From assembly GCF_014635885.1 (NCBI RefSeq), contig NZ_BMDR01000001.1, positions 434,001 to 498,000 on the forward strand: a DNA stretch of 64,000 nucleotides, given 5' to 3'. This document shows, in pieces, positions 45,805 through 55,248 of this stretch (positions within the stretch are counted from its first letter, which is position 1; each line of letters starts with the position of its first letter). The DNA comes from Acinetobacter vivianii. Lineage in GTDB: Bacteria; Pseudomonadota; Gammaproteobacteria; Pseudomonadales; Moraxellaceae. The position numbers and the translations under genes were made by a program. The notes under the pieces are model-generated. The model did not search any database. It was not told where the DNA came from and saw only the letters and a program-made list of their open reading frames with translations.

Positions 45805-46596
45805 TTAGTTCTTCGCACCACCAAATGCAGTGTTATAAGAAACATTGTCAAATTTCGCGATACCTGCTAAAGCAGCAGCATTTGCACCAAAGAAATGACC
45901 TTGAACAGCACCAGAATCATCTAATCCAGCGGTACCATTTGCGATTGCAAATCCGCTAAATGCAGCCGAGCCCGGATTAAATGTCACACCATCAAGTGTT
46001 AAGTTTGAAACGGTTGTACCTGTTCCAGTTAATGAACCTTCCAAGGTGCCTGCACCAAAGTTTGCAGTGAAATTACCAGTTAACAGATTGCTTGCTGAAC
46101 CATTAATCCCAGCAACGGTATAGGTCGCAGTACCTGCGGTTGGTACTGTGGTATTGGTATTATCACCCGCGTAATAAACGGTATGGCTTGCACTGGCAGG
46201 CGTATCACCTGCTTTCCACCATTCACCGAAATAAACTTCCTGTGTACCCACTTGACCAAAATTAAAATTACCTAAGGCACTGTGTGAAGGTGGCATTGCC
46301 GATACTGGAATATGAGAGATATTAAATGTTTTGGTACCGACAGTAACATTGCTATTACTTGTACCTTGCGCAGCAAATGCTTGTGCTAGACCTTTGAGTG
46401 AACTAAAGCCTGTAAAAGCGTTGTATGGCGCACCTGCCGCCTGCACTGAAACTGCAGCTGCACCACCTGGATGACTGGCATTGGCTGCCGCACCGACTTT
46501 GATATTTGCTTCATTACTTGAAGCACCTTCAATACCTGCATGAGCAAATACAGCAGAACATGCAACAAGACCGATGAACAGTTGAGAGATTTTCAT
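45805..46596 (-). CDS. hphA: Hemophilin-family secreted hemophore HphA
   Basis: A 263-residue exported protein. The signal peptide MKISQLFIGLVACSAVFAHA ends before GIEG. The C-terminal half is Gly/Thr/Asn-rich beta sequence ending DSGAVQGHFFGANAAALAGI, the small eight-strand barrel signature shared by Slam substrates and TbpB-like proteins; the N-terminal half carries few histidines for heme contact (HPGG, ISHIP, PPSHSAL). It captures heme, probably from hemoglobin, and passes it to HphR. LVAC at residues 10-13 matches a lipobox, but the preceding hydrophobic part is very short. GGAG nine bases upstream supports the start. Confidence 0.88.
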   Translation of the reverse strand: MKISQLFIGLVACSAVFAHAGIEGASSNEANIKVGAAANASHPGGAAAVSVQAAGAPYNAFTGFSSLKGLAQAFAAQGTSNSNVTVGTKTFNISHIPVSAMPPSHSALGNFNFGQVGTQEVYFGEWWKAGDTPASASHTVYYAGDNTNTTVPTAGTATYTVAGINGSASNLLTGNFTANFGAGTLEGSLTGTGTTVSNLTLDGVTFNPGSAAFSGFAIANGTAGLDDSGAVQGHFFGANAAALAGIAKFDNVSYNTAFGGAKN

Positions 46597-46645
46597 TTAT
46601 TGTTACTCCATTTTTTCTAAAGCTAAGTTATTGTTTCAATAAAGA

Positions 46646-46659
46646 TAACGATATCGTTA
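46646..46659. promoter_or_regulatory. 14-bp perfect palindrome upstream of hphA
   Basis: TAACGATATCGTTA lies about 50 bp before the hphA start codon, in the expected promoter or leader. It is a candidate operator of an unknown factor. Confidence 0.5.
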
Positions 46660-46706
46660 CCTATTTAGTTGTATGAGCAGTTGGATTTTGAACTGCCCTT
46701 GATTTT

Positions 46707-46738
46707 GTAAATAATAATCATTCAATATTATTATTTAC
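46707..46738. promoter_or_regulatory. Inverted repeat upstream of hphA, Fur-like
   Basis: GTAAATAATAAT (46707-46718) and ATTATTATTTAC (46727-46738) enclose CATTCAAT. The inner AATCATTCAATATT (46717-46730) is identical to a stretch upstream of hphR (49999-50012). It resembles a degenerate Fur box. Confidence 0.5.
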
Positions 46739-46785
46739 CTTTATCTAATTTCCGCTTTTTTTAAAAGAGGAAATTAAATTCTGTG

Positions 46786-49700
46786 TTAAAACTTAGTTGT
46801 CCAGCTGACTTTCAGTGTGCGGCCTGGTGCAGCCATTGCACTCCGCGTGAGAGGATCGATATAGAATTGGTTTGAAAGGTTATTTCCAACAAATTCAACC
46901 GTGTTATAGGTGTCGACTTGATAGCGTGCGTAAGCATCAAAAATCCAGGTGTCATCCCAAGCCAGCGGTACGTTGAGGTAATAGCCTTTATTGATTCCCG
47001 CATCGTTATTTTTACGTAGTGGACTTTCATAGCCTTTGTAAAAAGTTGCACGGGCACCCAGTTCCAATCTTTCATCTAGGAAACGTGCACCGAACAAGGC
47101 ATGTGCACTGAGTTCTGGTGTCGACATGGTGACAAGATAGCCATTGGGGAAACCATCATCGACACAACGTTGATAAGCATCACGGAACTGAACCCCTTGC
47201 TCAGTTTGTACAGTGCCACTGTTAATCATCTTATCAATGGCACTATTGGTGTCGCAGACTTCATTTTTGAGGCTATAAGCCAAACTTAAATCGGTAAAGA
47301 AAGCCCCATTATCAAAACGGCTTTGCAACTCTAAACCTGAAAGTTTTTGCTCATCCATATTGGTGAAAATCAGATTTTGATTTCGCTCAATCACATTTTT
47401 GGTCTTATTGTAGTAATACGCCAGTTTAATATCGGCGTTTCGCGCTGAGCTTAACCAGTCCCGCATGTCATAGACATAACCCACTTCATAATTAAAAGCA
47501 TGTTCGGGTTTAATCGCTTGATATGGCATCATGGCAGAAAAACCGACTGTGCTTTCAAATAAGCTGGGTAAGCGATACTCTTCTGCATAACGGACATAGA
47601 GTCGATTATTGTCAGTTAAATGAATAGATGCCCCAAGCTGAGGTGCCCAGCCACTGTCTCTTACCTTCTGAGCTGACTCAATCGGGACCTGTTCAATCAC
47701 TGCCGGACTCAGATTGCCACTGCCAGTAATGACATATTTTTGACCTAAGGCATTCAGACGATTTAATACATTATCCGCCAAAGCTAAATGACCATTTTCA
47801 TCTGCCTTCCAGGTGAGCGTATTTTTCTGTGACCAAATAAGGTTATACAAAGTGCTTTCTGAAGCAGGAACGCTTTCTAACTTGCCATCCCAATCGGGAT
47901 TTTTAGCAGCATAGCGCTGTGTGAACCGATCCAGCATACGCTGCTGCTGAGCATCGTAACTTTCAGGCATGGTTTGATATTCAAAACTATATTCCTTCAG
48001 CTTACTTTTCTTGGTAAATAATGGATTTAACGCAGGATCGACCCCATCTCTCAGGGATTTATTCAAGAAATCATCAAAGGCCCAATATGAACGATAGCGC
48101 ATGCCTGCATCAAAACTTAACCACGAAACAGGACTGTAGTTGAAATTAAAATCAAAGGTTTTTTCTTCACGTCGGCCAGCGCGAGGTAAGGCTTGATATA
48201 AAGAATAGCTCGGCCCATATTCACCATAGATATCATCAGAGGTCAGTTTTTCTTTTAAGAAACTTCCACCCAGCGTTAAATTGAGCTGGTCCGTTAATCG
48301 TGCTTTATTACTGATACTAATTCCCTGACGTCGATTGTCAGAATGGCTAATTGCTGTATTGATAATACGGTTGTCCCGAAAATCAATCGTTGTTGGCCAA
48401 CCGCCGCGTGTGTAGGTCTGACTTTCGGTATCGGTTTGCCAAATATTGGCATAGAAATCGACCCACTGAATGTTTTCGGGCTTAAATTTATATTCCAGAC
48501 TATAGGCTTTAGAACGAATGTTGCTGAGCGGCCATTGCGGTACACCTATATCAGGCGTTAACCCCCACTCAATCCTTGATGGCATGATTTCACCAAATCT
48601 ATTTTTGGTGTCTCGGTAAGTCAGTTTCAGTGCCTGTTCATCAGTTGGGCGATAATTGGCTTTGAATAACCACGATTCCATTTGACTTGAAGTGTTCGGT
48701 ACTTCATCGCCAGGCTTGTAGGAGTGTGCAAAATAAGGAATAAAATCAAGACTGTCACTTGGTTCTGCCCGTTTATAGTACCCTGCACCATGTGTCCCTG
48801 AAAAATAGTTACCGCGTTCACGTACTGCATAAACCGCCAATAAATCGAATTTATCCTGCTTCATTGCCAACGCAAGTCGACCCGCTAAATCATCTCCTGA
48901 GAAGTTAGAGTTATCATCTCTGGTGCGGTTCTTTTTATAAATATCAGGGTCATACTTCTTACCATTCACATCGTTCCAAGGCGTTGTATCGTCATAATTT
49001 TTGCCGACCTTGCTCATATCAGGAAGCGATGGATCGATTGAATTGGTTGAACCTTCAACTTTTAGCTCGGCACCAAATATTTTACCTGGACGAACAATAT
49101 CATCCGCTTCCAGAGTTTTGACTACAACACCACCGCCGACTGAGGTGGTGGTATTTCTTTCTAGCGATGGTCCTTTAATGACTTCTATGCCCGCAATTAG
49201 ATTGGGGTCGATATAATTTCGGTTATTCACACCATTATAGCCGCGCCATACCGCAATCGACTGCTCAGTCCCATCAATGGTCAAAGGAACACGGCCTACC
49301 CCTTGTACACCACGAACACTCGGATCCAATGCCCCACTATTTCGGGCATCACCGCTATAAACGCCGACCATACCTTGTAAGACATCGGCTGGATTGGTGC
49401 CTTTAAAGCGCTCAATATAATCTTTTCCTGCATAGACGGAAGATCGATTGGCATCGTAAACCCTGTTACTGCCCTGTGTATCTCGATCTTCTTGCCCATA
49501 AACGACAAGTGGGGTCAAACGAACTGAAACTTCATCTTGCTGAGCCTGTGTAGTCGCTGTCTTGTTCACTACGGTATTGGTAGCAACAGCGGCGATATGG
49601 GGTGGTTGCGTGGTTTTTTTCGCCAGTGTGTAACCTTGCCCCACTCTTACCGCATAAAATGTTGAAGAGGCCAAAATATGTTGGAAACCTTGATCTACTG

Positions 49701-49971
49701 CATAGTTTCCTTTTAATCCAGCACTGGATTGTCCTTTTAATTGCTGGGCATCAATTGCAATAGCAGTACCAGATTGTTCAGCAAATTGATTCAATACATT
49801 GGCTAAGGTTCCTGCTGGAATATCATAGGCTTTTATTCCCACTGTTTCCGCATAAGCCTGTTGTAAAGGTAAAGTTAAGCTACCAATACAAACTGTATGT
49901 ATCGCAAATGCGAGTGTTGAAAATCGAAATAAGTTCCGATTTCGCATTTGACCCTTTCCAACTTTGTTCAT
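46786..49971 (-). CDS. hphR: TonB-dependent hemophore receptor HphR
   Basis: About 1061 residues. A signal peptide (…FSTLAFAIHTVCIGSLTLPLQQAYA) is followed by an STN signalling domain (about residues 45-100, YDIPAGTLANVLNQFAEQSGTA), a plug (about 160-280, with GVYSGDARNSGALDPSVRGVQG) and a 22-strand barrel ending LKVSWTTKF. The STN domain talks to the FecR protein encoded upstream, which fits cell-surface signalling. It is the partner receptor of HphA. ATGs at 49971 and 49947 both have purine-rich sites; the first is used here. A GTG- or ATG-led longer start at 50004 is unlikely. Confidence 0.92.
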   Translation of the reverse strand: MNKVGKGQMRNRNLFRFSTLAFAIHTVCIGSLTLPLQQAYAETVGIKAYDIPAGTLANVLNQFAEQSGTAIAIDAQQLKGQSSAGLKGNYAVDQGFQHILASSTFYAVRVGQGYTLAKKTTQPPHIAAVATNTVVNKTATTQAQQDEVSVRLTPLVVYGQEDRDTQGSNRVYDANRSSVYAGKDYIERFKGTNPADVLQGMVGVYSGDARNSGALDPSVRGVQGVGRVPLTIDGTEQSIAVWRGYNGVNNRNYIDPNLIAGIEVIKGPSLERNTTTSVGGGVVVKTLEADDIVRPGKIFGAELKVEGSTNSIDPSLPDMSKVGKNYDDTTPWNDVNGKKYDPDIYKKNRTRDDNSNFSGDDLAGRLALAMKQDKFDLLAVYAVRERGNYFSGTHGAGYYKRAEPSDSLDFIPYFAHSYKPGDEVPNTSSQMESWLFKANYRPTDEQALKLTYRDTKNRFGEIMPSRIEWGLTPDIGVPQWPLSNIRSKAYSLEYKFKPENIQWVDFYANIWQTDTESQTYTRGGWPTTIDFRDNRIINTAISHSDNRRQGISISNKARLTDQLNLTLGGSFLKEKLTSDDIYGEYGPSYSLYQALPRAGRREEKTFDFNFNYSPVSWLSFDAGMRYRSYWAFDDFLNKSLRDGVDPALNPLFTKKSKLKEYSFEYQTMPESYDAQQQRMLDRFTQRYAAKNPDWDGKLESVPASESTLYNLIWSQKNTLTWKADENGHLALADNVLNRLNALGQKYVITGSGNLSPAVIEQVPIESAQKVRDSGWAPQLGASIHLTDNNRLYVRYAEEYRLPSLFESTVGFSAMMPYQAIKPEHAFNYEVGYVYDMRDWLSSARNADIKLAYYYNKTKNVIERNQNLIFTNMDEQKLSGLELQSRFDNGAFFTDLSLAYSLKNEVCDTNSAIDKMINSGTVQTEQGVQFRDAYQRCVDDGFPNGYLVTMSTPELSAHALFGARFLDERLELGARATFYKGYESPLRKNNDAGINKGYYLNVPLAWDDTWIFDAYARYQVDTYNTVEFVGNNLSNQFYIDPLTRSAMAAPGRTLKVSWTTKF

Positions 49972-49998
49972 TTTGCCGCCCCAGTAAATAGAAATAAG

Positions 49999-50012
49999 AA
50001 TCATTCAATATT
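49999..50012. promoter_or_regulatory. Motif upstream of hphR shared with hphA
   Basis: AATCATTCAATATT lies 28 bp before the hphR start codon, flanked by AAGAA and CTTAA arms. The same 14 bases occur upstream of hphA at 46717-46730. It may be a Fur or sigma-factor site. Confidence 0.5.
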
Positions 50013-50150
50013 CTTAAATAAAATGATCCAAATTTATTGCTTCTACTTACTATGACGAACAGCTTTGAAAAAAGTGGAACCTTAATTTGAAAAAAAATTA
50101 AAAAATTTTTAAAATCCGTTTATTGGGACTCTAAAAATAGAGATTGTTTT

Positions 50151-51161
50151 CTATTTTTTTAATGAAATAACAATCAGATATGGTGTAACTTGGTATACCT
50201 TTAAGTTTGGGAATACAGTTGCCAACAATTTAAGTGCATCTTGTGTTTGATCTAATGGCAACACCGCATTCACCTGAATAGTGTGCAATGCTTCGGCATT
50301 AAACAGGATTTTACCTTTATAATTTTGATCTAATTCCTGTAATACCTGATCAAGTGGTAAATTTTCAACCATCAATTGATGTTTATTCCATTTTTGTTGT
50401 TCATTATAAATATTGAGTGCTGGCAGTGATTGCACGCCATTTTGATTCATACTGACAGCTTGCCCTGCATTGACTATCACCTGCTGGGTTGAATAGCCAT
50501 TCGTTGTTGTCGCTTCTACACGTACTCGTGAATGCAACATTTTTAGCTCTGTTGCAACGGGATCATAGTTCACACTAAATACTGTTCCTAGTGCTTGAAT
50601 CTGCCCATGTTTGGTTTTGACTAAAAACGGCCGTTTCGCATCTTTAGCAACATCCACATAGATTTGCCCTTTAACGAGTTCAACCACCCTTTGTTTTGCC
50701 TGAAAATCAATATTGACTGCACTCTTCCCACGCAAAATCAAGCGTGTCCCATCTTGTAAGGTTTGTGCTGTCCACTGCGCCGAATCACTCTGAATATCAG
50801 CGCTCAGGTAGGCAATAGAAGTATCAGATAGATATAGAGAGCCTCCACTGATGATAACGAATGCGATAGCAAATGCACTGCCCGCACGGATATGTTTGTA
50901 GGTTTTTGCAGACCCCAAACCTGCTTTAAGTGCTGATTTGACCAGTTTTTTATGAGGCGCTGTCTGAGAGACTTTTTGAATCGAGCGGATACACTGTTCG
51001 ATATCTGCCGCAATTTTTTGATGCTGTTGACTGTTCTGTTTCCACTGATTAAATTTTAATTGTGCATTTTCTCTGGTCGACTCATCATCTGAACTTAATT
51101 GTACAATCCATAATGCTGCTTCCTCGACCAGTTGATGATGATCTTGTTTGTCGATAGTCAT
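50151..51161 (-). CDS. FecR-family sigma-factor regulator
   Basis: A 336-residue membrane regulator. N-terminal cytoplasmic DUF4880 part (about residues 10-55, VEEAALWIVQLSSDDE), one membrane segment (about 98-118), then the periplasmic FecR domain (WTAQTLQDGTRLILRGKSAVNIDF, FLVKTKHGQIQALGTVFSVNYD) and a C-terminal STN-like domain that contacts the receptor. It relays receptor occupancy to the sigma factor. Its ATG follows the sigma-factor stop codon with no gap. Confidence 0.92.
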   Translation of the reverse strand: MTIDKQDHHQLVEEAALWIVQLSSDDESTRENAQLKFNQWKQNSQQHQKIAADIEQCIRSIQKVSQTAPHKKLVKSALKAGLGSAKTYKHIRAGSAFAIAFVIISGGSLYLSDTSIAYLSADIQSDSAQWTAQTLQDGTRLILRGKSAVNIDFQAKQRVVELVKGQIYVDVAKDAKRPFLVKTKHGQIQALGTVFSVNYDPVATELKMLHSRVRVEATTTNGYSTQQVIVNAGQAVSMNQNGVQSLPALNIYNEQQKWNKHQLMVENLPLDQVLQELDQNYKGKILFNAEALHTIQVNAVLPLDQTQDALKLLATVFPNLKVYQVTPYLIVISLKK

Positions 51162-51683
51162 TCAGATACTAACATCCATATCTAATCGAGCTTGATAGCA
51201 ACGGATTAAACAGCTTGCCAGATATTTCTGGATCATTTTGGTTGAAACGCCCAATTGTGCGGCAGTTTCTTTATGGGTATAGCCTTCTAGATAATGCAGG
51301 ATAAATGCCTGTTGAGCCTTTGCAGAAACATCTTCCAGGGCTTTACAAAGCTGGTCGAGCGCTTGAATAATTTGCAGCTGGTCTTCTGGCGAGGCAACAG
51401 TATCCAGCATATATTCCATCTCGCTTAAGCCATCCAGATAAGCCTGTTCAATACGTTTACGTCGTACCTGATCAATCAGTAAATTTTTTGCGACAGACGT
51501 AAGATAGGCACGTGGCTCTTTTAATCCTAAAAGTTCATCGCGAGTCTGTAGAAGTTTGATAAATGTATCTTGAACCAGATCAGCAGCTTGATCGTTATTA
51601 CCAAGTTTTTGCCTCAACCATTGGTGAAGCCAGCCACGATGGTTTTTATATAATTCATCTATAAGCAGAGAGGTTCTGTTCAC
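51162..51683 (-). CDS. FecI-type ECF sigma factor
   Basis: A 174-residue ECF sigma factor. Region 2 includes WLRQKLGNNDQAADLVQDTFIKLL and PRAYLTSVAKNLLIDQVRR; region 4 includes AFILHYLEGYTHKETAAQLGVSTKMIQKYL. A longer frame opens at 51743, but the -35 box, the -10 box and a Fur box at 51713-51743 would then lie within the coding part. The GTG at 51683 gives VNRTSLLIDELYKNHRGWLHQWL, the normal beginning of this family, and is chosen. It should direct transcription of hphR or hphA. Confidence 0.9.
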   Translation of the reverse strand: MNRTSLLIDELYKNHRGWLHQWLRQKLGNNDQAADLVQDTFIKLLQTRDELLGLKEPRAYLTSVAKNLLIDQVRRKRIEQAYLDGLSEMEYMLDTVASPEDQLQIIQALDQLCKALEDVSAKAQQAFILHYLEGYTHKETAAQLGVSTKMIQKYLASCLIRCYQARLDMDVSI

Positions 51684-51712
51684 AATGATCTGACTCAAAC
51701 AAGGTGTGCTTA

Positions 51713-51743
51713 AATGATAATAATTATCATTAACAAAAGTCAA
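51713..51743 (-). promoter_or_regulatory. Promoter with Fur box for the sigma/FecR operon
   Basis: AATGATAATAATTATCATT (51713-51731) is a perfect 9-1-9 palindrome matching the Fur consensus. It overlaps a minus-strand promoter, TTGACT at 51738-51743 and TTATCA about 17 bp away. Fur with iron would occlude the -10 region. Confidence 0.85.
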
Positions 51744-51962
51744 GATAGAAGTATGCTTTATCTTTTTTTATATTAAATACATGAAATTTGATAGATATAT
51801 CCACTAAAAATACAATCATTTTGATGCAAAGAGCACCAACTGGCTTTTTAGTTAATTGATCGTTTTGAGTCAGAAGTCATCTTATCTGATATGTACAGCG
51901 CTTTCTTCTGACTAAAGCACTGCACATATCACTTATTTATTTAGCTTTATTCTTAGATTTAA

Positions 51963-54359
51963 CTAGAACTTCTGGGAAATACTGAGTTTATAATCTCGGC
52001 CTGTACCCGTCATATATTCACCTAGATACATTTTATAGTCTCGATTAAATAGATTATCAATCGACATATTTAAGGTAGGCCCTTTCTCTCCAATGGGTTG
52101 CCAATCCACATAAACGCCATGCAATGAATAGCCTTTGGTTTTCGGTAATGAAAATGAAGAGGCGGCGATAGATTTATCGTTGTCCGAGAGACTACGATCT
52201 TGTGCAGCCACAAAAATCCCGCGCCATCCCATTGTCAGGTGATGCTCAGGCACATTCACGCCCAAAGTAGCTGTGGCTTTTCTCGGTGGAATATCCGTCA
52301 TCCAGGTCTTTTGGTCAAACCATGGATTGACTGGGGAATTATCCCGTTGTCCGCGAATATAAGAATAAGTTAAACCTGTAAACCACATTGGCTGGTTATA
52401 GAAAATCTCCGCTTCATAGGCTTTGATCGTATAATCGTTCACATTACGATAAAAACCGTGGTGATATTTTCCATTGCAGTCATCGATACTGCCATTGCCG
52501 CCGTTGGCATTATTTTCAGCTTGTGCTTTACAGAACGTCGAGCGATTACGGAAGATTTCATCAGATCCGCGATTACGATGATAGGTCAGGCGAACTTGTA
52601 AATGGTCGTCCTCTGCAAATACATTATCGAAGTTCATTTCATTGCCTAAGCGAAGCGCGAGCATTTTTTCAGGCAATAAATAACGACTGGTTGAAGGTAC
52701 AGATGTGATCGCGGATTGCACATAATATTGTTCATCCACACGGGGCGCACGCCAGGTTTTACTGATATTGGCAAACCAGGTTAGATAATCTGCCTGCTTC
52801 CAAGCCAGTGCTAAACGAGGTGACCAGCCTGTGTAGGTTTTACTGGAATAATCATGCCCTGCTTCCGGATCATTATACCTTGACGCACGGTTGGGCTTGC
52901 CCGTGTTGGTAATATGATCATAGCGAATTGAAGGTGTAATGGTAACATTATGAATCTGATATTGATCTTCCACAAAGGCACTCAGCATTTGCTGATCCCC
53001 AGCGGGCATATAATTCGGTTCATAATAACCAAAATTATAATCTGGCTTTTTCGAATTGGTTTTATCGTAAATCAAAGAGTTCTGTTCCATCTTTTGATAT
53101 TGCGCACCGACCTTTAATTTGTGCGTACCATATTCGGTATCAAAATCACTGATATTGCTCAGTTTAAAAGCCGTATTGGTATAAGTGACCCAGCTTTCAT
53201 TGCCTAAGGTTGATGCTGATCCATTTACGCTCGGTAAGCGCTGGTCATGTTGATCTGTCTTAGAATATGAGGCTGTGGCCTTGAGGTTGACATAGGGATT
53301 GGACGCAGGGTTTAACTCATATCCAAACGAATAGCTGGTATCTTTCTGGTCACGATAAACCAGTCGGCGTTTCCATGCCTCTTCATAGCCATATTTCTTA
53401 ATATCAGCTTCGGTTGGCACAGCATCCTGATCACGCATAGCTGCAAAGGGTTCCCAACCATCGTGTCCACTTCGCATGGCATTGAGGGTGATTTTCTGAC
53501 TATCGGTAGGATGAAAATTCAGCTTGGCCAAATAGGTATTTTGTTCTTGGGCCGAATATAAAAATTTTGTGCCATCTGGACGTGTCACATCACCACTATC
53601 ACGATTGGTGTAATAAAACATGCCATCGACCAGACCATTTTGACTTTGACCATAGACAGCACCAGTATAGGTATTTTGCTGGTTATTGGAAAAGCGTGAA
53701 TATTTTAAAAAAGCCCCCACTTTTTTATTGTCATCAAGCAGATCTGTCGCATCTTTGGTTTCTAAGGTCACTTTACCGCCAAAACCGCCATTGCCAACCT
53801 CAACATTATGAGGCCCTTTATCGACCGTGATTTTCTTTAAAATTTCAGGCTCAATAAACACCGAACCTTGTCGATATTTATCAAAACTTTTGACCGAGTC
53901 ATCCAGCGTAATCGGAACATCCTCAACGCCGCCCATTCCTAAAATATTAATGGTTTGCCCACCTGGTCTTGGAGAACCCGCAGATCCTACACTTGGCATA
54001 TGATCGAGCAATTGAGCGACATTATTCGCTTGATAACGATCAATGGCTTTCTGGTTTAATACGCTCTGACCAAACTGAATGGTATCGTCTTTTTCTGCCT
54101 GCACAACAATCGGTGTCATCTGATAAATCTGGTTTTGGGCATTAGTTTGGAGCGATTTATTTGATAATACAGTTGTACTCTCGGCATTGGTTAATGGCTG
54201 TTCTGCAAAGCTTTGTCCAGAGATTAAATTCATGGACAAAGCAATCGCAGTCGCCAACAACAACGGTTTAAATACAAGGCCCTGTGCAAGTGGCTTATTT
54301 AGATTTGATTCACCAAGACGTGATGTCCGTTTCTTGGTGAAGTTAAGGGAGTATTTCAT
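51963..54359 (-). CDS. TonB-dependent heme/hemoglobin-type receptor
   Basis: A 798-residue outer-membrane receptor without an STN domain. After a long signal region (cleavage near QSFA/EQ), a TonB-box-like MTPIVVQAEK precedes the plug, which has NVAQLLDHMPSVGS and the heme-receptor landmark VEVGNGGFGGKVTLETKDATDLL (about residues 190-212). The barrel contains SKTWRAPRVDEQYY, the counterpart of the FRAP box of heme receptors, and ends YKLSISQKF. A near-perfect Fur box lies just upstream. It is a separate transcript from the sigma operon, adjacent and co-directional. Confidence 0.88.
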   Translation of the reverse strand: MKYSLNFTKKRTSRLGESNLNKPLAQGLVFKPLLLATAIALSMNLISGQSFAEQPLTNAESTTVLSNKSLQTNAQNQIYQMTPIVVQAEKDDTIQFGQSVLNQKAIDRYQANNVAQLLDHMPSVGSAGSPRPGGQTINILGMGGVEDVPITLDDSVKSFDKYRQGSVFIEPEILKKITVDKGPHNVEVGNGGFGGKVTLETKDATDLLDDNKKVGAFLKYSRFSNNQQNTYTGAVYGQSQNGLVDGMFYYTNRDSGDVTRPDGTKFLYSAQEQNTYLAKLNFHPTDSQKITLNAMRSGHDGWEPFAAMRDQDAVPTEADIKKYGYEEAWKRRLVYRDQKDTSYSFGYELNPASNPYVNLKATASYSKTDQHDQRLPSVNGSASTLGNESWVTYTNTAFKLSNISDFDTEYGTHKLKVGAQYQKMEQNSLIYDKTNSKKPDYNFGYYEPNYMPAGDQQMLSAFVEDQYQIHNVTITPSIRYDHITNTGKPNRASRYNDPEAGHDYSSKTYTGWSPRLALAWKQADYLTWFANISKTWRAPRVDEQYYVQSAITSVPSTSRYLLPEKMLALRLGNEMNFDNVFAEDDHLQVRLTYHRNRGSDEIFRNRSTFCKAQAENNANGGNGSIDDCNGKYHHGFYRNVNDYTIKAYEAEIFYNQPMWFTGLTYSYIRGQRDNSPVNPWFDQKTWMTDIPPRKATATLGVNVPEHHLTMGWRGIFVAAQDRSLSDNDKSIAASSFSLPKTKGYSLHGVYVDWQPIGEKGPTLNMSIDNLFNRDYKMYLGEYMTGTGRDYKLSISQKF

Positions 54360-54380
54360 TCAATTAAAAAATGTTGCTTA

Positions 54381-54399
54381 ATTGATAATAATTATCGTT
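54381..54399. promoter_or_regulatory. Fur box upstream of the heme-type receptor
   Basis: ATTGATAATAATTATCGTT matches the perfect Fur palindrome at 51713-51731 at 17 of 19 positions. It begins 22 bp upstream of the receptor start codon. Confidence 0.8.
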
Positions 54400-54509
54400 T
54401 ACATTTGTAATTTTGTAAACAAATTCAAGTTATTTTTCCATCAATTAAACGTTTAATCTTCATTGTTAACTTACTTTAAGGATTTTGCAGTTCACTCCAT
54501 GCAGTTTGT

Positions 54510-55202
54510 CTAAACTTGCTCTAAAGCTTCAATCATTGCCAGTGCAGTCACACGCGCTGAAAATGGATTTTGTCCCGTAATCAAGTTGCCATCTCGAACG
54601 ACATTCGGCATAAAAGGAATCAATTTCTTTTCATAATCTGCACCCCGCTCTTTTGCGAGTTGTTCTGCGTTATAGGGCACTTTTTTTGCCACACCAGCCA
54701 ATACCTCTTCGCACCACGCAAAGCCAGTCAGCTTTTTACCTGCAATCAAGTATTGTCCGTTTGAAAGCTGAACATTGAGTAATCCACAATAACCATGACA
54801 GACACTGGCAACGATGCCACCTTTTTCATAAATATTCTTGGTGATCTGTTGCAGCTCAGGATTATCTAAAAAGTCCCACATCACACCATGTCCACCCGTG
54901 TAATAAATCGCATCGTAATCTTGCCAATTAATCTCGGCAGGTTTCTTGGTTGTTTCCAGTAATTGCATAAATGCAGAATCATTTTTGCGTTTTAAAACAG
55001 AAGCGTCAGCCACGAAACGCTCCAGTGATTTAGGTTCAATCGGAGAATGACCGCCTAATGGGCTCACAATATCTTGAATATAATGATGCTTTTCAAACTC
55101 GTCATAGGCATGGGTCAATTCCCCTAGCCATAGACCTGTTGGACGATCAACTTTTTCATATTGGGCAACATTGGTCACCACATGCAGGATACGTTTAGAC
55201 AT
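54510..55202 (-). CDS. DJ-1/PfpI-family protein, cytosolic
   Basis: A 230-residue type 1 glutamine-amidotransferase-like protein of the Hsp31/DJ-1 group. Blocks are GLWLGELTHAYDEF (about residue 23), VSPLGGHSPIEPKSL, YYTGGHGVMWDFLDN and the nucleophile elbow IVASVCHGYCGLL (Cys near 135), with a final LITGQNPFSA. No signal peptide. Relatives act as glyoxalase III or deglycases, or hydrolyse small amides. GAGGTG precedes the start. It is read from a minus-strand promoter with TTGACA and TATAGT 19 bp apart, divergent from the MerR gene. A signal-bearing paralogue lies at 55827-56630. Confidence 0.85.
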   Translation of the reverse strand: MSKRILHVVTNVAQYEKVDRPTGLWLGELTHAYDEFEKHHYIQDIVSPLGGHSPIEPKSLERFVADASVLKRKNDSAFMQLLETTKKPAEINWQDYDAIYYTGGHGVMWDFLDNPELQQITKNIYEKGGIVASVCHGYCGLLNVQLSNGQYLIAGKKLTGFAWCEEVLAGVAKKVPYNAEQLAKERGADYEKKLIPFMPNVVRDGNLITGQNPFSARVTALAMIEALEQV

Positions 55203-55248
55203 TTTTCACCTCAGCTTTTAACGTTATTTTTAGTCTTGCTTTTGTCTC

